45,760 nucleotides of DNA from an uncultured Pseudomonadales bacterium (lineage in GTDB: Bacteria > Pseudomonadota > Gammaproteobacteria > Pseudomonadales > Azotimanducaceae). The stretch is taken from NCBI GenBank assembly GCA_938036875.1, contig CALHVX010000061.1, positions 1 through 45,760 of the forward strand. The letters are read 5' to 3'. The notes below the pieces were generated by a model, which saw only the letters and a list, made by a program, of their open reading frames with translations, made no database searches and was not told the DNA's origin. Positions 34,624 through 43,136 of the stretch are shown here, one piece after another; position 1 is the first letter of the stretch, and every line of letters starts with the position of its first letter. Position numbers and translations under genes: made by a program.

Positions 34624-35247
34624 ATGGATGCATCAAAGGTTATCGCAGGCCACCCGGTAGTGCCTGTTATTGTGATCAACGAGGAGGCGAAGGCGCTACG
34701 ACTTGCTGAGCTACTGGTAAGCACCGGCCTAGATTGCATCGAGATCACCCTGCGAACCGAACGTGCCCTGAGCTGCATCAAGGCTATGGTCAAAGAATTT
34801 CCGAGCGCAACCATTGGTGCTGGGTCCGTGGTCACACCAGATCAGCTGCGTGCGGCAGAAGATGTGGGCAGTCAATTCGCCGTCAGCCCAGGCGCTTCGG
34901 CTGAGTTACTCAAGGCGGCTGCCACTTCACCGTTGGTACCCGGTGCGGCCACCGCCACCGAAGTGATGCAGCTCAAAAGCGCCGGCTATAAAACGGTTAA
35001 GTTCTTTCCGGCAGAGCTGCTGGGGGGTATCAAAACGATTCGCGCCTTGTGTGACCCAATCAAAGAGGTTCAATTTTTTCCAACCGGCGGCATCCGCGAG
35101 AGCAACCTACAGGACTACTTAGATTTCGATCGTATTGCTTGCGTTGGCGGTAGCTGGCTGGCCTCAAGTGCGGATATAGAAAACGACCATTGGGACGACA
35201 TTCGAAGACGCTGTAAGTCCCTACAAGACCGAATTGCTGCAAACTAG
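34624..35247 (+). CDS. eda: KDPG aldolase (2-dehydro-3-deoxyphosphogluconate aldolase)
   Basis: A 207-residue class I aldolase with the Entner-Doudoroff KDPG aldolase motifs: catalytic glutamate E40 in CIEITLRT and Schiff-base lysine K126 in GYKTVKFFPAELLGG, then FFPTGGI for phosphate binding. It splits KDPG to pyruvate and glyceraldehyde-3-phosphate, completing alginate monomer breakdown. The ATG at 34624 has AAGGA upstream inside the kdgK end; a longer frame from 34582 overlaps kdgK and is unlikely. It is the last gene of the PL17 - rraA-like - kdgK - eda operon. Confidence 0.94.
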   Translation: MDASKVIAGHPVVPVIVINEEAKALRLAELLVSTGLDCIEITLRTERALSCIKAMVKEFPSATIGAGSVVTPDQLRAAEDVGSQFAVSPGASAELLKAAATSPLVPGAATATEVMQLKSAGYKTVKFFPAELLGGIKTIRALCDPIKEVQFFPTGGIRESNLQDYLDFDRIACVGGSWLASSADIENDHWDDIRRRCKSLQDRIAAN

Positions 35248-35466
35248 ACATCATCCTGGAAACAGTGTTGAAGAACGAAGGGCTGACCACTTTGGACAGG
35301 ACCAGTGATCCCGTTAGTCTCGCTCCTAAAAAGCTAGGCTAAGGGGTTAGCGACCCAAAATCGTCAAAAACCTAGCAAAAACGCTGCCCTACCGCTCCCT
35401 TCTAGCACCCCCAATACTCCTAAAGCCAACAGGCCATGGCCAGTTAGTTGGTCATTGGGCATTACA

Positions 35467-35480
35467 ATTGTAATACCAAT
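35467..35480. promoter_or_regulatory. Candidate FadR/GntR-type operator
   Basis: ATTGTAATACCAAT contains TTGTAATACCA, a full match to the FadR-subfamily pattern T-N-G-T-N3-A-C-N-A. It lies 130 bases before the gntR start and overlaps a 14-base palindrome. Confidence 0.5.
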
Positions 35481-35551
35481 AGGATCAAAACAAGCCCACT
35501 TACACTAGAAAAGCAGCCCACAGGTAATCGAGAGCTTCCTTGGTTTTGCAT

Positions 35552-35565
35552 TTGCTATTACCAAT
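35552..35565. promoter_or_regulatory. Second candidate GntR operator
   Basis: TTGCTATTACCAAT resembles the 35467 site with one deviation from T-N-G-T-N3-A-C-N-A. It lies 46 bases before the gntR ATG, where a repressor would block the promoter. Confidence 0.4.
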
Positions 35566-35611
35566 TATGAAACAATGTTAGGATAAGGCTGGAGCAATGG
35601 AGTTTTAAGAC

Positions 35612-36358
35612 ATGGCTGAAAAGCGCCTATATCGCGGTATCGTTGATCAAATTTTGGCATCGATCGACAACGGTGAGTTCCCCATCGGTGGACGGCTTCC
35701 ACCAGAACGCGAGCTTGCCGAGCGATACTCCGTTAGCCGGCCAACCATCCGTGAAGCCGTCATTGCCCTTGAAGCCCTAGAACGCGTTGAGGTTAAAACG
35801 GGTTCTGGCGTGTACGTGCTGGAATCCTCTCGCGGATGGAACGGTGTAGATCTATCTATCAGCCCATTCGAACTGACCGAAACCCGCGCGATGATCGAAG
35901 GCGAAGCCGCAGCCCTGGCCGCGGTCATGATCACCACCGAGCAGCTAGGTGAGCTTGAGTTAGCCCTTAACGAAATGGCGCACGGCAACACAACGGTTTA
36001 CGAGGCGGCAGACAAGAAGTTTCATAGCATCATCTCCAGAGCCACCGGCAACAAGATGATGGAAGATGTGGTCGATAGCCTTTGGTATGTCAGGGACAAC
36101 TCCCCTACGGTCAATCGAGCTTACCAATCCATCTGCGACACTGATGGCAACGCCCGTGTTTCGGAGCACATGGAGATATTCGATGCGCTCAAAAATCGGG
36201 ACGATGCGGCTGCTCGACGCGCAATGCACCAACACTTTTCTCGCATCATCAACAAGTTGATCGCTGCCCAAGAGAAAGAGCAAGTTGAAGCAATCCAACG
36301 CAAGATGATCGAAAGTCGCGAGCGATTTTCTCTCAACCATCTAATCTCCTCTAAGTAG
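35612..36358 (+). CDS. GntR/FadR-family regulator of the alginate locus
   Basis: A 248-residue regulator. Residues 1-75 are a GntR winged helix (IVDQILASIDNGEFPIGGRLPPERELAERYSVSRPTIREAVIAL), cited here only by its ends in function: effector helices PPERELA and SRPTIREA. Residues 85-215 are a FadR-type FCD all-helical ligand domain (EAADKKFHSIISRATGN; RRAMHQHFSRI) with the His/Asp pattern that binds a metal and organic acids. It probably senses a DEH- or KDG-like acid. A GGAG ribosome-binding site lies 9 bases before the ATG. It is 42 bases upstream of the Nramp-like transporter gene and is likely co-transcribed with it. Confidence 0.9.
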   Translation: MAEKRLYRGIVDQILASIDNGEFPIGGRLPPERELAERYSVSRPTIREAVIALEALERVEVKTGSGVYVLESSRGWNGVDLSISPFELTETRAMIEGEAAALAAVMITTEQLGELELALNEMAHGNTTVYEAADKKFHSIISRATGNKMMEDVVDSLWYVRDNSPTVNRAYQSICDTDGNARVSEHMEIFDALKNRDDAAARRAMHQHFSRIINKLIAAQEKEQVEAIQRKMIESRERFSLNHLISSK

Positions 36359-36400
36359 GGCCACTCCCCTACAAAGCCCAGCTACTATCGCAAGGTAACA

Positions 36401-37648
36401 ATGCCTAGTCGATTCTCAAAAACGCTGGCACTGTTTCTTCCTGGTATATTCCTGCTCGGTTTCAACATAGGAACCGGGAGCGTGACCGCTATGGCCCAGG
36501 CAGGGGCCATCTACGGTATGTCACTGCTTTGGACCATCGTTGTCTCTTGCCTGGCAACCTTCTTCATGATCAACGCCTACGGCAAGTTAACCCTCGTGAC
36601 CGGTGAAACGGCCTTACAAGCTTTCAGGCAACATATACATCCGGCTGTTGGGTTGTTCTTTATCGTGGCGTTAACCGCAGGAGTCAGCGGCAGCGTTATG
36701 GGGGTGATGGGAATCGTCGCTGAGATCAGCTCGGAGTGGTCAAAGACGATGGTGGACGGCGGTATTGCACCAATCTGGTTTGCTGCGCTCTTCGTGTCGC
36801 TGGTTTACTTTATTTTTTGGAATGGCACCACGCAGTTTTTTGAGCGCTGCCTAGCGGTCATCGTTGCCATTATGTCAGCCTGTTTTGTTCTCAACTTTTT
36901 TATCTTGATGCCACCACCGGAGCAAATCTTACAGGGCTTGCTACCCTCGCTACCCAGGGTGCCAATGGACTCAGGCAAAGGGCCCTTTCTTGTGATCGCC
37001 TCCATGGTGGGTACAACCGTATTCTCAGGCTTGTTCATCATTCGCACTACCCTGGTTAAAGAAGCTGGTTGGACCATTAAAGACAGCGTCAAGCAGCGCA
37101 ATGATGCCATCGTGGCGGTTAGCATGATGTTTGTTATTAGCGGCTCCATCATGGCAGCAGCCGCTGGCACCTTGTACACACAAGGGTTGGGGTTAGATAA
37201 AGCATCGCAAATGATCGGCTTGTTGGAACCCTTGGCCGGATCCCTTGCGACAACCATCTTTGCGGTCGGCATCGTCGCCGCAGGCGTTTCCTCGCAATTC
37301 CCTAACGTACTGATGCTGCCGTGGCTGCTATGCGACTACAAGCAGTCAGAACGGAACATGACTTTACCTCGCTATCGCATCATGGTGCTGGGAATCTCCT
37401 TGCTTGGGCTGGTGGTACCCTTGTTTGATGCACGACCGGTGTTTGTCATGATTGTCTCTCAGGCTTTTAACGCGGTTATCCTTCCGGCTACCGTTGCCTG
37501 CATTCTCTATCTTGGCAACCGGCGCGATCTTATGGGTGAACATCGCAACGGCGTAACGGCCAACAGCATACTGGTGGCGATTCTCCTGTTCTCTGTGTTC
37601 ACTTGCTCACTGGGTATTCGCGGTGTGTGGCAAATCATCACATCTTGA
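36401..37648 (+). CDS. Nramp-fold transporter lacking the metal-binding motifs
   Basis: A 415-residue membrane protein with about 11 helices and overall similarity to the Nramp (SLC11) family: FLPGIFLLGFNIGTGSVTAMAQAGAIYG in helix 1 and MVGTTVFSGLFIIRTTLVKE in helix 6. In metal transporters helix 1 has D-P-G-N and helix 6 has M-P-H; here the equivalent places read G-T-G-S and F-S-G, so divalent-metal transport is unlikely. Its position after the alginate regulator suggests an organic cargo such as an uronate or keto acid. AAGG before the ATG gives a fair ribosome-binding site. The gene ends at a bidirectional terminator. Confidence 0.8.
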   Translation: MPSRFSKTLALFLPGIFLLGFNIGTGSVTAMAQAGAIYGMSLLWTIVVSCLATFFMINAYGKLTLVTGETALQAFRQHIHPAVGLFFIVALTAGVSGSVMGVMGIVAEISSEWSKTMVDGGIAPIWFAALFVSLVYFIFWNGTTQFFERCLAVIVAIMSACFVLNFFILMPPPEQILQGLLPSLPRVPMDSGKGPFLVIASMVGTTVFSGLFIIRTTLVKEAGWTIKDSVKQRNDAIVAVSMMFVISGSIMAAAAGTLYTQGLGLDKASQMIGLLEPLAGSLATTIFAVGIVAAGVSSQFPNVLMLPWLLCDYKQSERNMTLPRYRIMVLGISLLGLVVPLFDARPVFVMIVSQAFNAVILPATVACILYLGNRRDLMGEHRNGVTANSILVAILLFSVFTCSLGIRGVWQIITS

Positions 37649-37677
37649 CCGGCAAACTCAATCTCGTTTCTCCAGGC

Positions 37678-37712
37678 AAAAAAAAGCCCCAGCATTTGCC
37701 AGGGCTTTTTCG
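37678..37712. terminator. Bidirectional intrinsic terminator
   Basis: AAAAAGCCC and GGGCTTTTT flank a 12-base loop region between the convergent Nramp-like and TonB-receptor genes, giving a stem with a T tract on either strand. Confidence 0.85.
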
Positions 37713-37730
37713 ATACGTGGCTTACGCTCG

Positions 37731-40628
37731 TTAGAAGCGGTAGCTCGCACCAAGGCTTATTCGGCGATCTGTAAACCCTTGGAAGCAAAGTAATGCACCT
37801 TCATTTACACAAGATTGCTCTACCTCAGACTCCGTGATGTTGACCGCCTCCAAGCCAATGCTCAGGTGGTCATTCACCGCGTAGTTTATGCTGGCGTTCA
37901 ACTGCCCTCTATCTTCTTGTACTACAGGAAAGCCCCAAGGAAGACTGGTAGTACTACCAAAATCTTCCGACCGGTAAGCATCACGCCAGGTGTAACGAGT
38001 GCGTGCTGACAAGCCATACTTTTCATAGTAGAGGGTTATGTTGTATGCGTTTTCAGACAGATCAACAAGCGGTGCCCGCAAACTATAATCAGGATTACCT
38101 AAAGCGGTAAAGACCGCGTTGGCGCGAGATGTAGGCGTTAGCTGTGTATCACCACCAGAGAAATCCTGATTGGTGTAGTTGGCGATTATGCCAAAGCCGG
38201 AGGCCCAACCAAGCTTATCTTCGAAGGCAGCAAGGTCATACTGGAAGGCGATCTCTATGCCTTTTTGTTTAGTCTCTCCAGCACCGTTGATTGTGGTACC
38301 TGCAGGGACACATACACCTACTCCAGGCGGACCAAATACGTTGATGTCAGCAATAGGGTTGAAGATACCACCGCCTTCACAAGGGTCGGTGATGTCGCGA
38401 AATCCAGTAACTTGATCTTCTACCGGATCGTCTTGGGTTCGAACATGCAGGCCATCACGCTTCTTGTTGAAATAGCCCAGACTCACTACAGCACCCTCAG
38501 CAAAATACCATTCAACGGAAATGTCAAATGACTCGACCTCTTCAGGCTCTAAACCTGGATTGCCGATTGCAACAGCTGGGTTTGGGCTGGTACTAAAGCT
38601 GACAGAGGTTGAGAGATCATCAAAGTCTGGGCGACGAATGTCTTTACCCCAACCCATACGAATAACTAGATCCTCTCGCACATCAGCAACGATATTAATC
38701 CGGGGCAGCAAGAAATCGTAACTTCCCGATTCCGACCTTGGTGTTACCACACCATCAAGTACACTGTTACCACGTGAGTTGATGTCGGTATCAACATACC
38801 GCAAACCAACATTACCGCGGAAGATTCCTTGTTCAAAGTTCGCCTGCGCATACAAAGCGTTGGTTTCTTCTTCGATGTCAAAAAAGGCGGTGGTCGATGA
38901 AGTAGGCGAGCTGATAGGCGCGCGATCAGAACCGGTAATCGCATTGTTCGCAACGATAGCTGCATTCAGAGCAGCTAAAACCGCTTCAGGACTGGAGTTT
39001 ACTAGCGATGGATTGACCACTAAAAAATTGGGAACAAAGAGATCACGACCATCTGAGTCGTCAAAATTATCTGGTCCCGCCGTCAGAACATTCGCAAACA
39101 GATCACCGGTTGGGCTATCGATAAAGTTTCTCAACCCTACATTCGAGCGAACATCATTGTTGAGGCTCGAGCTTTCGTTGTAACGATAGCCAAAATCAAC
39201 AGACCTCACAGGCCCCCAATCTGCTTCATAGCTGAAGTCAAGGCGGAAGGCGTCCTCACTATTTTCCGTGACGTCCTGTGATTGGTTTACATCACGCAGC
39301 ATATAGTTTGCGGGATCCAGCAGTTGCGCAGTTGTTGGCGCTCCAGGCTCACCCGTGGCAATACCGAATTCCAGCGCACCGGTTAGGTCATACTGAAATG
39401 GCGTGCCGTTTTCGTTCGAACTGTTGCTTGCAACGTTCGGGTTGATGAAGTTCAGCGTTGTATCGAACCTTGGGGTATCGGAGTCAGATTGTGTTGTTGA
39501 CAACTCAACGCGGCCAGAGAATCGGCCACGATTCCAATCTGCACCTAGCCTAAAGATTTCACTTTTGGTTTCACGAGAACTGGTATCCGTAGACATACGC
39601 AGATTCGGGTCTCTATCACCATCCTCGATGGGAATCACACCCTGGAGCGCCGCTTGGATGCTACCGATTCTCGAACCGAAATTAACCGTTTCAAATGCCG
39701 AAGGTACCGAGAAGTTTCTCAGGTCACTAACACCTGATGCCTGAATTCTCGAACTCTCTTGCAGACGTTCCTGATCGTTGATGACCGCATCAAAATAGAG
39801 CTTCACACTATCATTCGGCGCCCACTCAAACGAACCAGCAAAGTTCTTTGTCTCATATTCAAAGTTGTCATAGTCCTGAACAAAGAATTGTATGGGCAGA
39901 AAATCGAAGGCTTGTGCACTATCCGCGCCGCCATCCGACAAAACCAAGTTGTCACGGTCGGTACGGGGGCGGAACGCGGTGACGTCCTGCTCAGACCAAC
40001 TACCGCTAAGAACGACCCCGAACTCGCCCGCATCAGTAGACCAGTTGTCGCCCCAGGTACCAGACAACCGTGGGAACAAACCACTATCTTCGGTAAGGCT
40101 GCTATCTTCGCCTTGCACCCGGAAAGCGGCCAAAGATTCTTTCAAATCAAGGGGACGAATTGTCCTTAGGTTGATCGTTCCACCAACCGAGCCTTCAATC
40201 GTTTTGGCTTCAGACGCTTTGGTCACTTCAACCGCAGCGATAATGGAAGCCGAAACGTCTTCAAAGTCGATGCCACTGCGCCCAGCACCAGAACCAACGG
40301 TAGATACCCCGTTGATCTCAGTACGGTTCGCATTGGTACCGCGGATCTGGACGCCTGTGCCAACACCCGCCTCGCGTGTGATTTGAACACCGGTAACGTT
40401 TTCCAAAACCTCGGCGAGGTTTTGGTCTGGCAACTTACCGATATCTTCAGCCATGATGACTTCGATCAAGTTGTCGGAGTCACGCTTCTGTGCGATGGCG
40501 CTTTGAAGCGAGCTACGGATGCCGGTAACAACAATTTCTTCGATGACACCGTCTTCTGCCATCACTGTAGGCGATACACCCAGCACAAAAACGCTGGCGC
40601 CTATCGCAACGATACGTTCGAATTTCAT
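37731..40628 (-). CDS. TonB-dependent outer-membrane receptor, probable alginate-oligomer importer
   Basis: A 965-residue receptor. Signal peptide to about residue 24 (VSPTVMA/EDG), TonB box-like EEIVVTGIR at 29-37, plug domain about 45-165 (AEDIGKLPDQNLAEVLENVTGVQ; GVQIRGTNANRTEING), then a long beta-barrel ending in SLGASYRF, with the usual terminal aromatic. The LQSAIAQKR start after the box is typical of the large carbohydrate-associated TonB receptors of marine gammaproteobacteria and Caulobacter. Placement next to PL6 points to alginate oligosaccharide uptake. GGGGGA lies 7 bases before the ATG. It is divergent from PL6, sharing an upstream region with candidate operators. Confidence 0.92.
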   Translation of the reverse strand: MKFERIVAIGASVFVLGVSPTVMAEDGVIEEIVVTGIRSSLQSAIAQKRDSDNLIEVIMAEDIGKLPDQNLAEVLENVTGVQITREAGVGTGVQIRGTNANRTEINGVSTVGSGAGRSGIDFEDVSASIIAAVEVTKASEAKTIEGSVGGTINLRTIRPLDLKESLAAFRVQGEDSSLTEDSGLFPRLSGTWGDNWSTDAGEFGVVLSGSWSEQDVTAFRPRTDRDNLVLSDGGADSAQAFDFLPIQFFVQDYDNFEYETKNFAGSFEWAPNDSVKLYFDAVINDQERLQESSRIQASGVSDLRNFSVPSAFETVNFGSRIGSIQAALQGVIPIEDGDRDPNLRMSTDTSSRETKSEIFRLGADWNRGRFSGRVELSTTQSDSDTPRFDTTLNFINPNVASNSSNENGTPFQYDLTGALEFGIATGEPGAPTTAQLLDPANYMLRDVNQSQDVTENSEDAFRLDFSYEADWGPVRSVDFGYRYNESSSLNNDVRSNVGLRNFIDSPTGDLFANVLTAGPDNFDDSDGRDLFVPNFLVVNPSLVNSSPEAVLAALNAAIVANNAITGSDRAPISSPTSSTTAFFDIEEETNALYAQANFEQGIFRGNVGLRYVDTDINSRGNSVLDGVVTPRSESGSYDFLLPRINIVADVREDLVIRMGWGKDIRRPDFDDLSTSVSFSTSPNPAVAIGNPGLEPEEVESFDISVEWYFAEGAVVSLGYFNKKRDGLHVRTQDDPVEDQVTGFRDITDPCEGGGIFNPIADINVFGPPGVGVCVPAGTTINGAGETKQKGIEIAFQYDLAAFEDKLGWASGFGIIANYTNQDFSGGDTQLTPTSRANAVFTALGNPDYSLRAPLVDLSENAYNITLYYEKYGLSARTRYTWRDAYRSEDFGSTTSLPWGFPVVQEDRGQLNASINYAVNDHLSIGLEAVNITESEVEQSCVNEGALLCFQGFTDRRISLGASYRF

Positions 40629-40701
40629 GATTTATCCCCCTAGGTTGCACCTCAATGGCGAATCGAGCTTCTCTCCCACCACGAAATGTTGCCGCGGACA
40701 C

Positions 40702-40726
40702 TAACCAATTAATATTTTATTGTCAA
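40702..40726. promoter_or_regulatory. Degenerate candidate operator TAACCAA-N11-TTGTCAA
   Basis: Same layout and spacing as the 30561 and 40759 sites with two changes in the right arm; about 75 bases upstream of the TonB-receptor start. Confidence 0.4.
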
Positions 40727-40751
40727 ACCGATTATCGACCGATTTCGGTTT
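40725..40751. repeat. Inverted repeat AAACCGA-N13-TCGGTTT
   Basis: Perfect 7-base arms between the two TWACCAA sites in the TonB/PL6 intergenic region. It may be a second regulator's site or chance. Confidence 0.4.
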
Positions 40752-40758
40752 TATGTTC

Positions 40759-40783
40759 TTACCAATAATCTTCTTTTTGGTAA
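40759..40783. promoter_or_regulatory. Candidate alginate-locus operator TTACCAA-N11-TTGGTAA
   Basis: Perfect 7-base inverted arms with 11-base spacer, between the TonB-receptor and PL6 genes, matching the site at 30561-30585 in arms and spacing. Confidence 0.6.
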
Positions 40784-40887
40784 CCTTGTCTATGGCCAAT
40801 TTGGTTGCATGACCCACAATCCTCCACTAGGCTCTAGGCCGCCCTCCTGCCCAAACCACAACTGCAACATCGACTTAGGTACGATCC

Positions 40888-43113
40888 ATGAAAATACGCC
40901 AAATAATGCTCTCGATTACGGCCCTTATAGCCAGCGCCGGCCTGGCAAATGCCGAGGTGGTGCAGAATCTGGAGGAATTCAACGCGGCGGTTAAAAATCT
41001 GCGAGCGGGAGATGAATTGGTCATGGCTAATGGTATCTGGCGAGATGTAGAACTTGCCTTTCAGGGCACCGGAACCCCACAGCAGCCAATCACCCTCCGC
41101 GCGCAAGAGGCTGGCAAAGTGATTGTGAGTGGGCAATCCAATCTCAGCATTTCTGGGTCCTACTTGATTGTCTCAGGTTTGGTTTTCAAAGACGGTTACA
41201 CCCCAACCAGTGAGGTCATCAGCTTTCGCACCTCCAAATCCGCCCTAGCCAACCACACTCGGGTGACCAATACGGTTATCGACGACTTCAGCAACCCAGA
41301 GCGGTTCTCATCAGATACCTGGGTGGCCATCTACGGCAAGAACAATCGCTTCGACCACAACTCGCTCATCAACAAAGGCAACAGCGGGGTTACCTTGGCG
41401 GTCAAAATGAATAACGAAGCCAGCCAAGAGAACGGGCACATCATCGAATACAACTATTTTGGGCCACGCCAAACCCTGGGCTCTAATGGGGGCGAATCGT
41501 TAAGGGTTGGCACCAGCCACTACTCGAGGAAGTACTCCAACTCCATCGTGCGCTATAACTACTTCGACCGAACCAGCGGGGAGTTGGAGATCATCTCCAG
41601 CAAATCCTGCGGCAACTCGTTCAACGGCAACGTCTTCTTCGAAAGCCAAGGCACGCTGACCATGCGTCATGGTCATTACACCACCGTAGAAAACAACTAC
41701 TTCCTAGGCAACAGAAAGCCCAATACCGGCGGCATACGCATCATCAATGAGCACCAAACGGTTCGGAACAACTACTTGTACGGCTTAACAGGTTATCGCT
41801 TCCGCAGCGCCCTAGTTATTATGAACGGCGTACCCAACTCGCCACAGAATCGCTACGATCCGGTTGTGGATTCCGTGATGAACAACAATATCGTTATTGA
41901 TAGTGACCATGTTCAACTCTGCGCCGGCAGTGACGAAGAACGCTCAGCCACACCAACCGGCTCCTCTATGCACAACAACATCTTCATGAGCCGGACCAAC
42001 CTCGAGCCATTCACTATTTACGATGACGTCTCGGGTATCTCGTTTAAGGGCAACCTCATCAACAAGGGAGCACAAGCGCCAATCGCCAATGGTTTTAAAT
42101 CCGTGCCTTATCGGGTATCAAAAAACAAACACGGGCTAAAAGCGCCAAAAGCGGCCTTAACCAAAGCCATCGGTTTTGACGAAGTGAAACTGCCCGTCAC
42201 CAAAGCCGAAGTCGGTGCCGAGTTTTACCCCAAACGAGAACCCTACGCGGCTTTCCAAAGCGGCAAAACAATGCGAGTTAAACCGGGCACAAACACCATT
42301 CTAGATGCCCTTAAAAACAGCAATCCCGGCGACATTTTGCTGCTAACCAACAAAGGCGAGTATGGATTAACGAAACTAGCCAACATTCGCCACCCCATCA
42401 CCATCAAAAGCAAGCGTGGTGCCAAGCCGGTGATTCGATCCGAGAAAGCAAACTTCTTTGTGATCGAAAATGGCGGTGCATTGGAGCTAGACAATATCTG
42501 GATTGATGGAGCCGATTCCCCAGACCTAGCGGGCAATAGTGTTATCAGCACCAGCCGCTACTCTATGAACAAAAATTACACCTTAAGCGTACGCAACAGC
42601 AAAGTGACCAACCTGGATGTTAACCACAGCTTCCACTTCCTAAAGGTGTACATGAGCACCTTCGCAGACCAGATCGACATATCAAACACCGAAATGAGCA
42701 ACATCACCGGCTCAATCTTATCGCTCAACAAAGAAACCGATGACCTTGGCATTTACAACGCGGAGAACATCAGGTTGCAAGGCAACACCTTCACCGACAT
42801 CCAGGGCGCGGTAGCCGACATTTACCGAGGTGGCACCGACGAAAGCACCTTTGGACCGATTGTCGTTGTGGCGGACAACAAGTTTATTCGCACCGGACAA
42901 GGTCGGCGCAACAAAGCTGGCGCCTCGTTGAAGTTCCATGGCGTTCAAAACCTGAATATTTCAAACTCTCATTGGGAAGATAGCGCTCCACTGGAGCTGT
43001 TTCTGACCAACGGCGAACCCACTACGGTAATCGACAACATCGTGATGAAAGACAGCGGAAAAATTGTATCTAACAGCGACGAGTACAGCAGCAGCAACGT
43101 TTCTTACGAGTAA
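40888..43113 (+). CDS. PL6 family alginate lyase (two-domain)
   Basis: A 741-residue secreted lyase with signal peptide (cleavage after LANA, residue 22). Residues 25-400 form the catalytic right-handed beta-helix: GGESLRVGTSHYS, YFDRTSGELEIISSKSCGN and GTLTMRHGHYT place the catalytic lysine at K239 and arginine at R260, matching AlyGC numbering as I recall it. Residues 440-740 form a second beta-helix, as in the long two-domain PL6 enzymes. It cleaves polyG or mixed alginate by beta-elimination. TAGG lies 8-9 bases before the ATG. It is divergent from the TonB receptor and tail-to-tail with the FisR-like gene. Confidence 0.93.
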   Translation: MKIRQIMLSITALIASAGLANAEVVQNLEEFNAAVKNLRAGDELVMANGIWRDVELAFQGTGTPQQPITLRAQEAGKVIVSGQSNLSISGSYLIVSGLVFKDGYTPTSEVISFRTSKSALANHTRVTNTVIDDFSNPERFSSDTWVAIYGKNNRFDHNSLINKGNSGVTLAVKMNNEASQENGHIIEYNYFGPRQTLGSNGGESLRVGTSHYSRKYSNSIVRYNYFDRTSGELEIISSKSCGNSFNGNVFFESQGTLTMRHGHYTTVENNYFLGNRKPNTGGIRIINEHQTVRNNYLYGLTGYRFRSALVIMNGVPNSPQNRYDPVVDSVMNNNIVIDSDHVQLCAGSDEERSATPTGSSMHNNIFMSRTNLEPFTIYDDVSGISFKGNLINKGAQAPIANGFKSVPYRVSKNKHGLKAPKAALTKAIGFDEVKLPVTKAEVGAEFYPKREPYAAFQSGKTMRVKPGTNTILDALKNSNPGDILLLTNKGEYGLTKLANIRHPITIKSKRGAKPVIRSEKANFFVIENGGALELDNIWIDGADSPDLAGNSVISTSRYSMNKNYTLSVRNSKVTNLDVNHSFHFLKVYMSTFADQIDISNTEMSNITGSILSLNKETDDLGIYNAENIRLQGNTFTDIQGAVADIYRGGTDESTFGPIVVVADNKFIRTGQGRRNKAGASLKFHGVQNLNISNSHWEDSAPLELFLTNGEPTTVIDNIVMKDSGKIVSNSDEYSSSNVSYE

Positions 43114-43136
43114 TCTCAGGCGTTACTCGAGTGCCA

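Larger units (their letters stand above)
35248..35611. other. Intergenic region eda / gntR
   Basis: No gene is supported. The right half holds two candidate GntR sites (listed separately), a perfect 14-base palindrome ATTACAATTGTAAT (35461-35474) and the promoter of the regulator gene. No clear intrinsic terminator for the eda operon was seen in the left half. Confidence 0.6.

Noticed and set aside
36401-37648. Annotation as an ordinary manganese/iron Nramp transporter.
   Set aside because: Both metal-binding motifs (DPGN, MPH) are replaced and the context is carbohydrate use.
43114-43136. A terminator between the convergent PL6 and FisR-like genes.
   Set aside because: Only an 8-base palindrome (ACTCGAGT) with no T tract is present.
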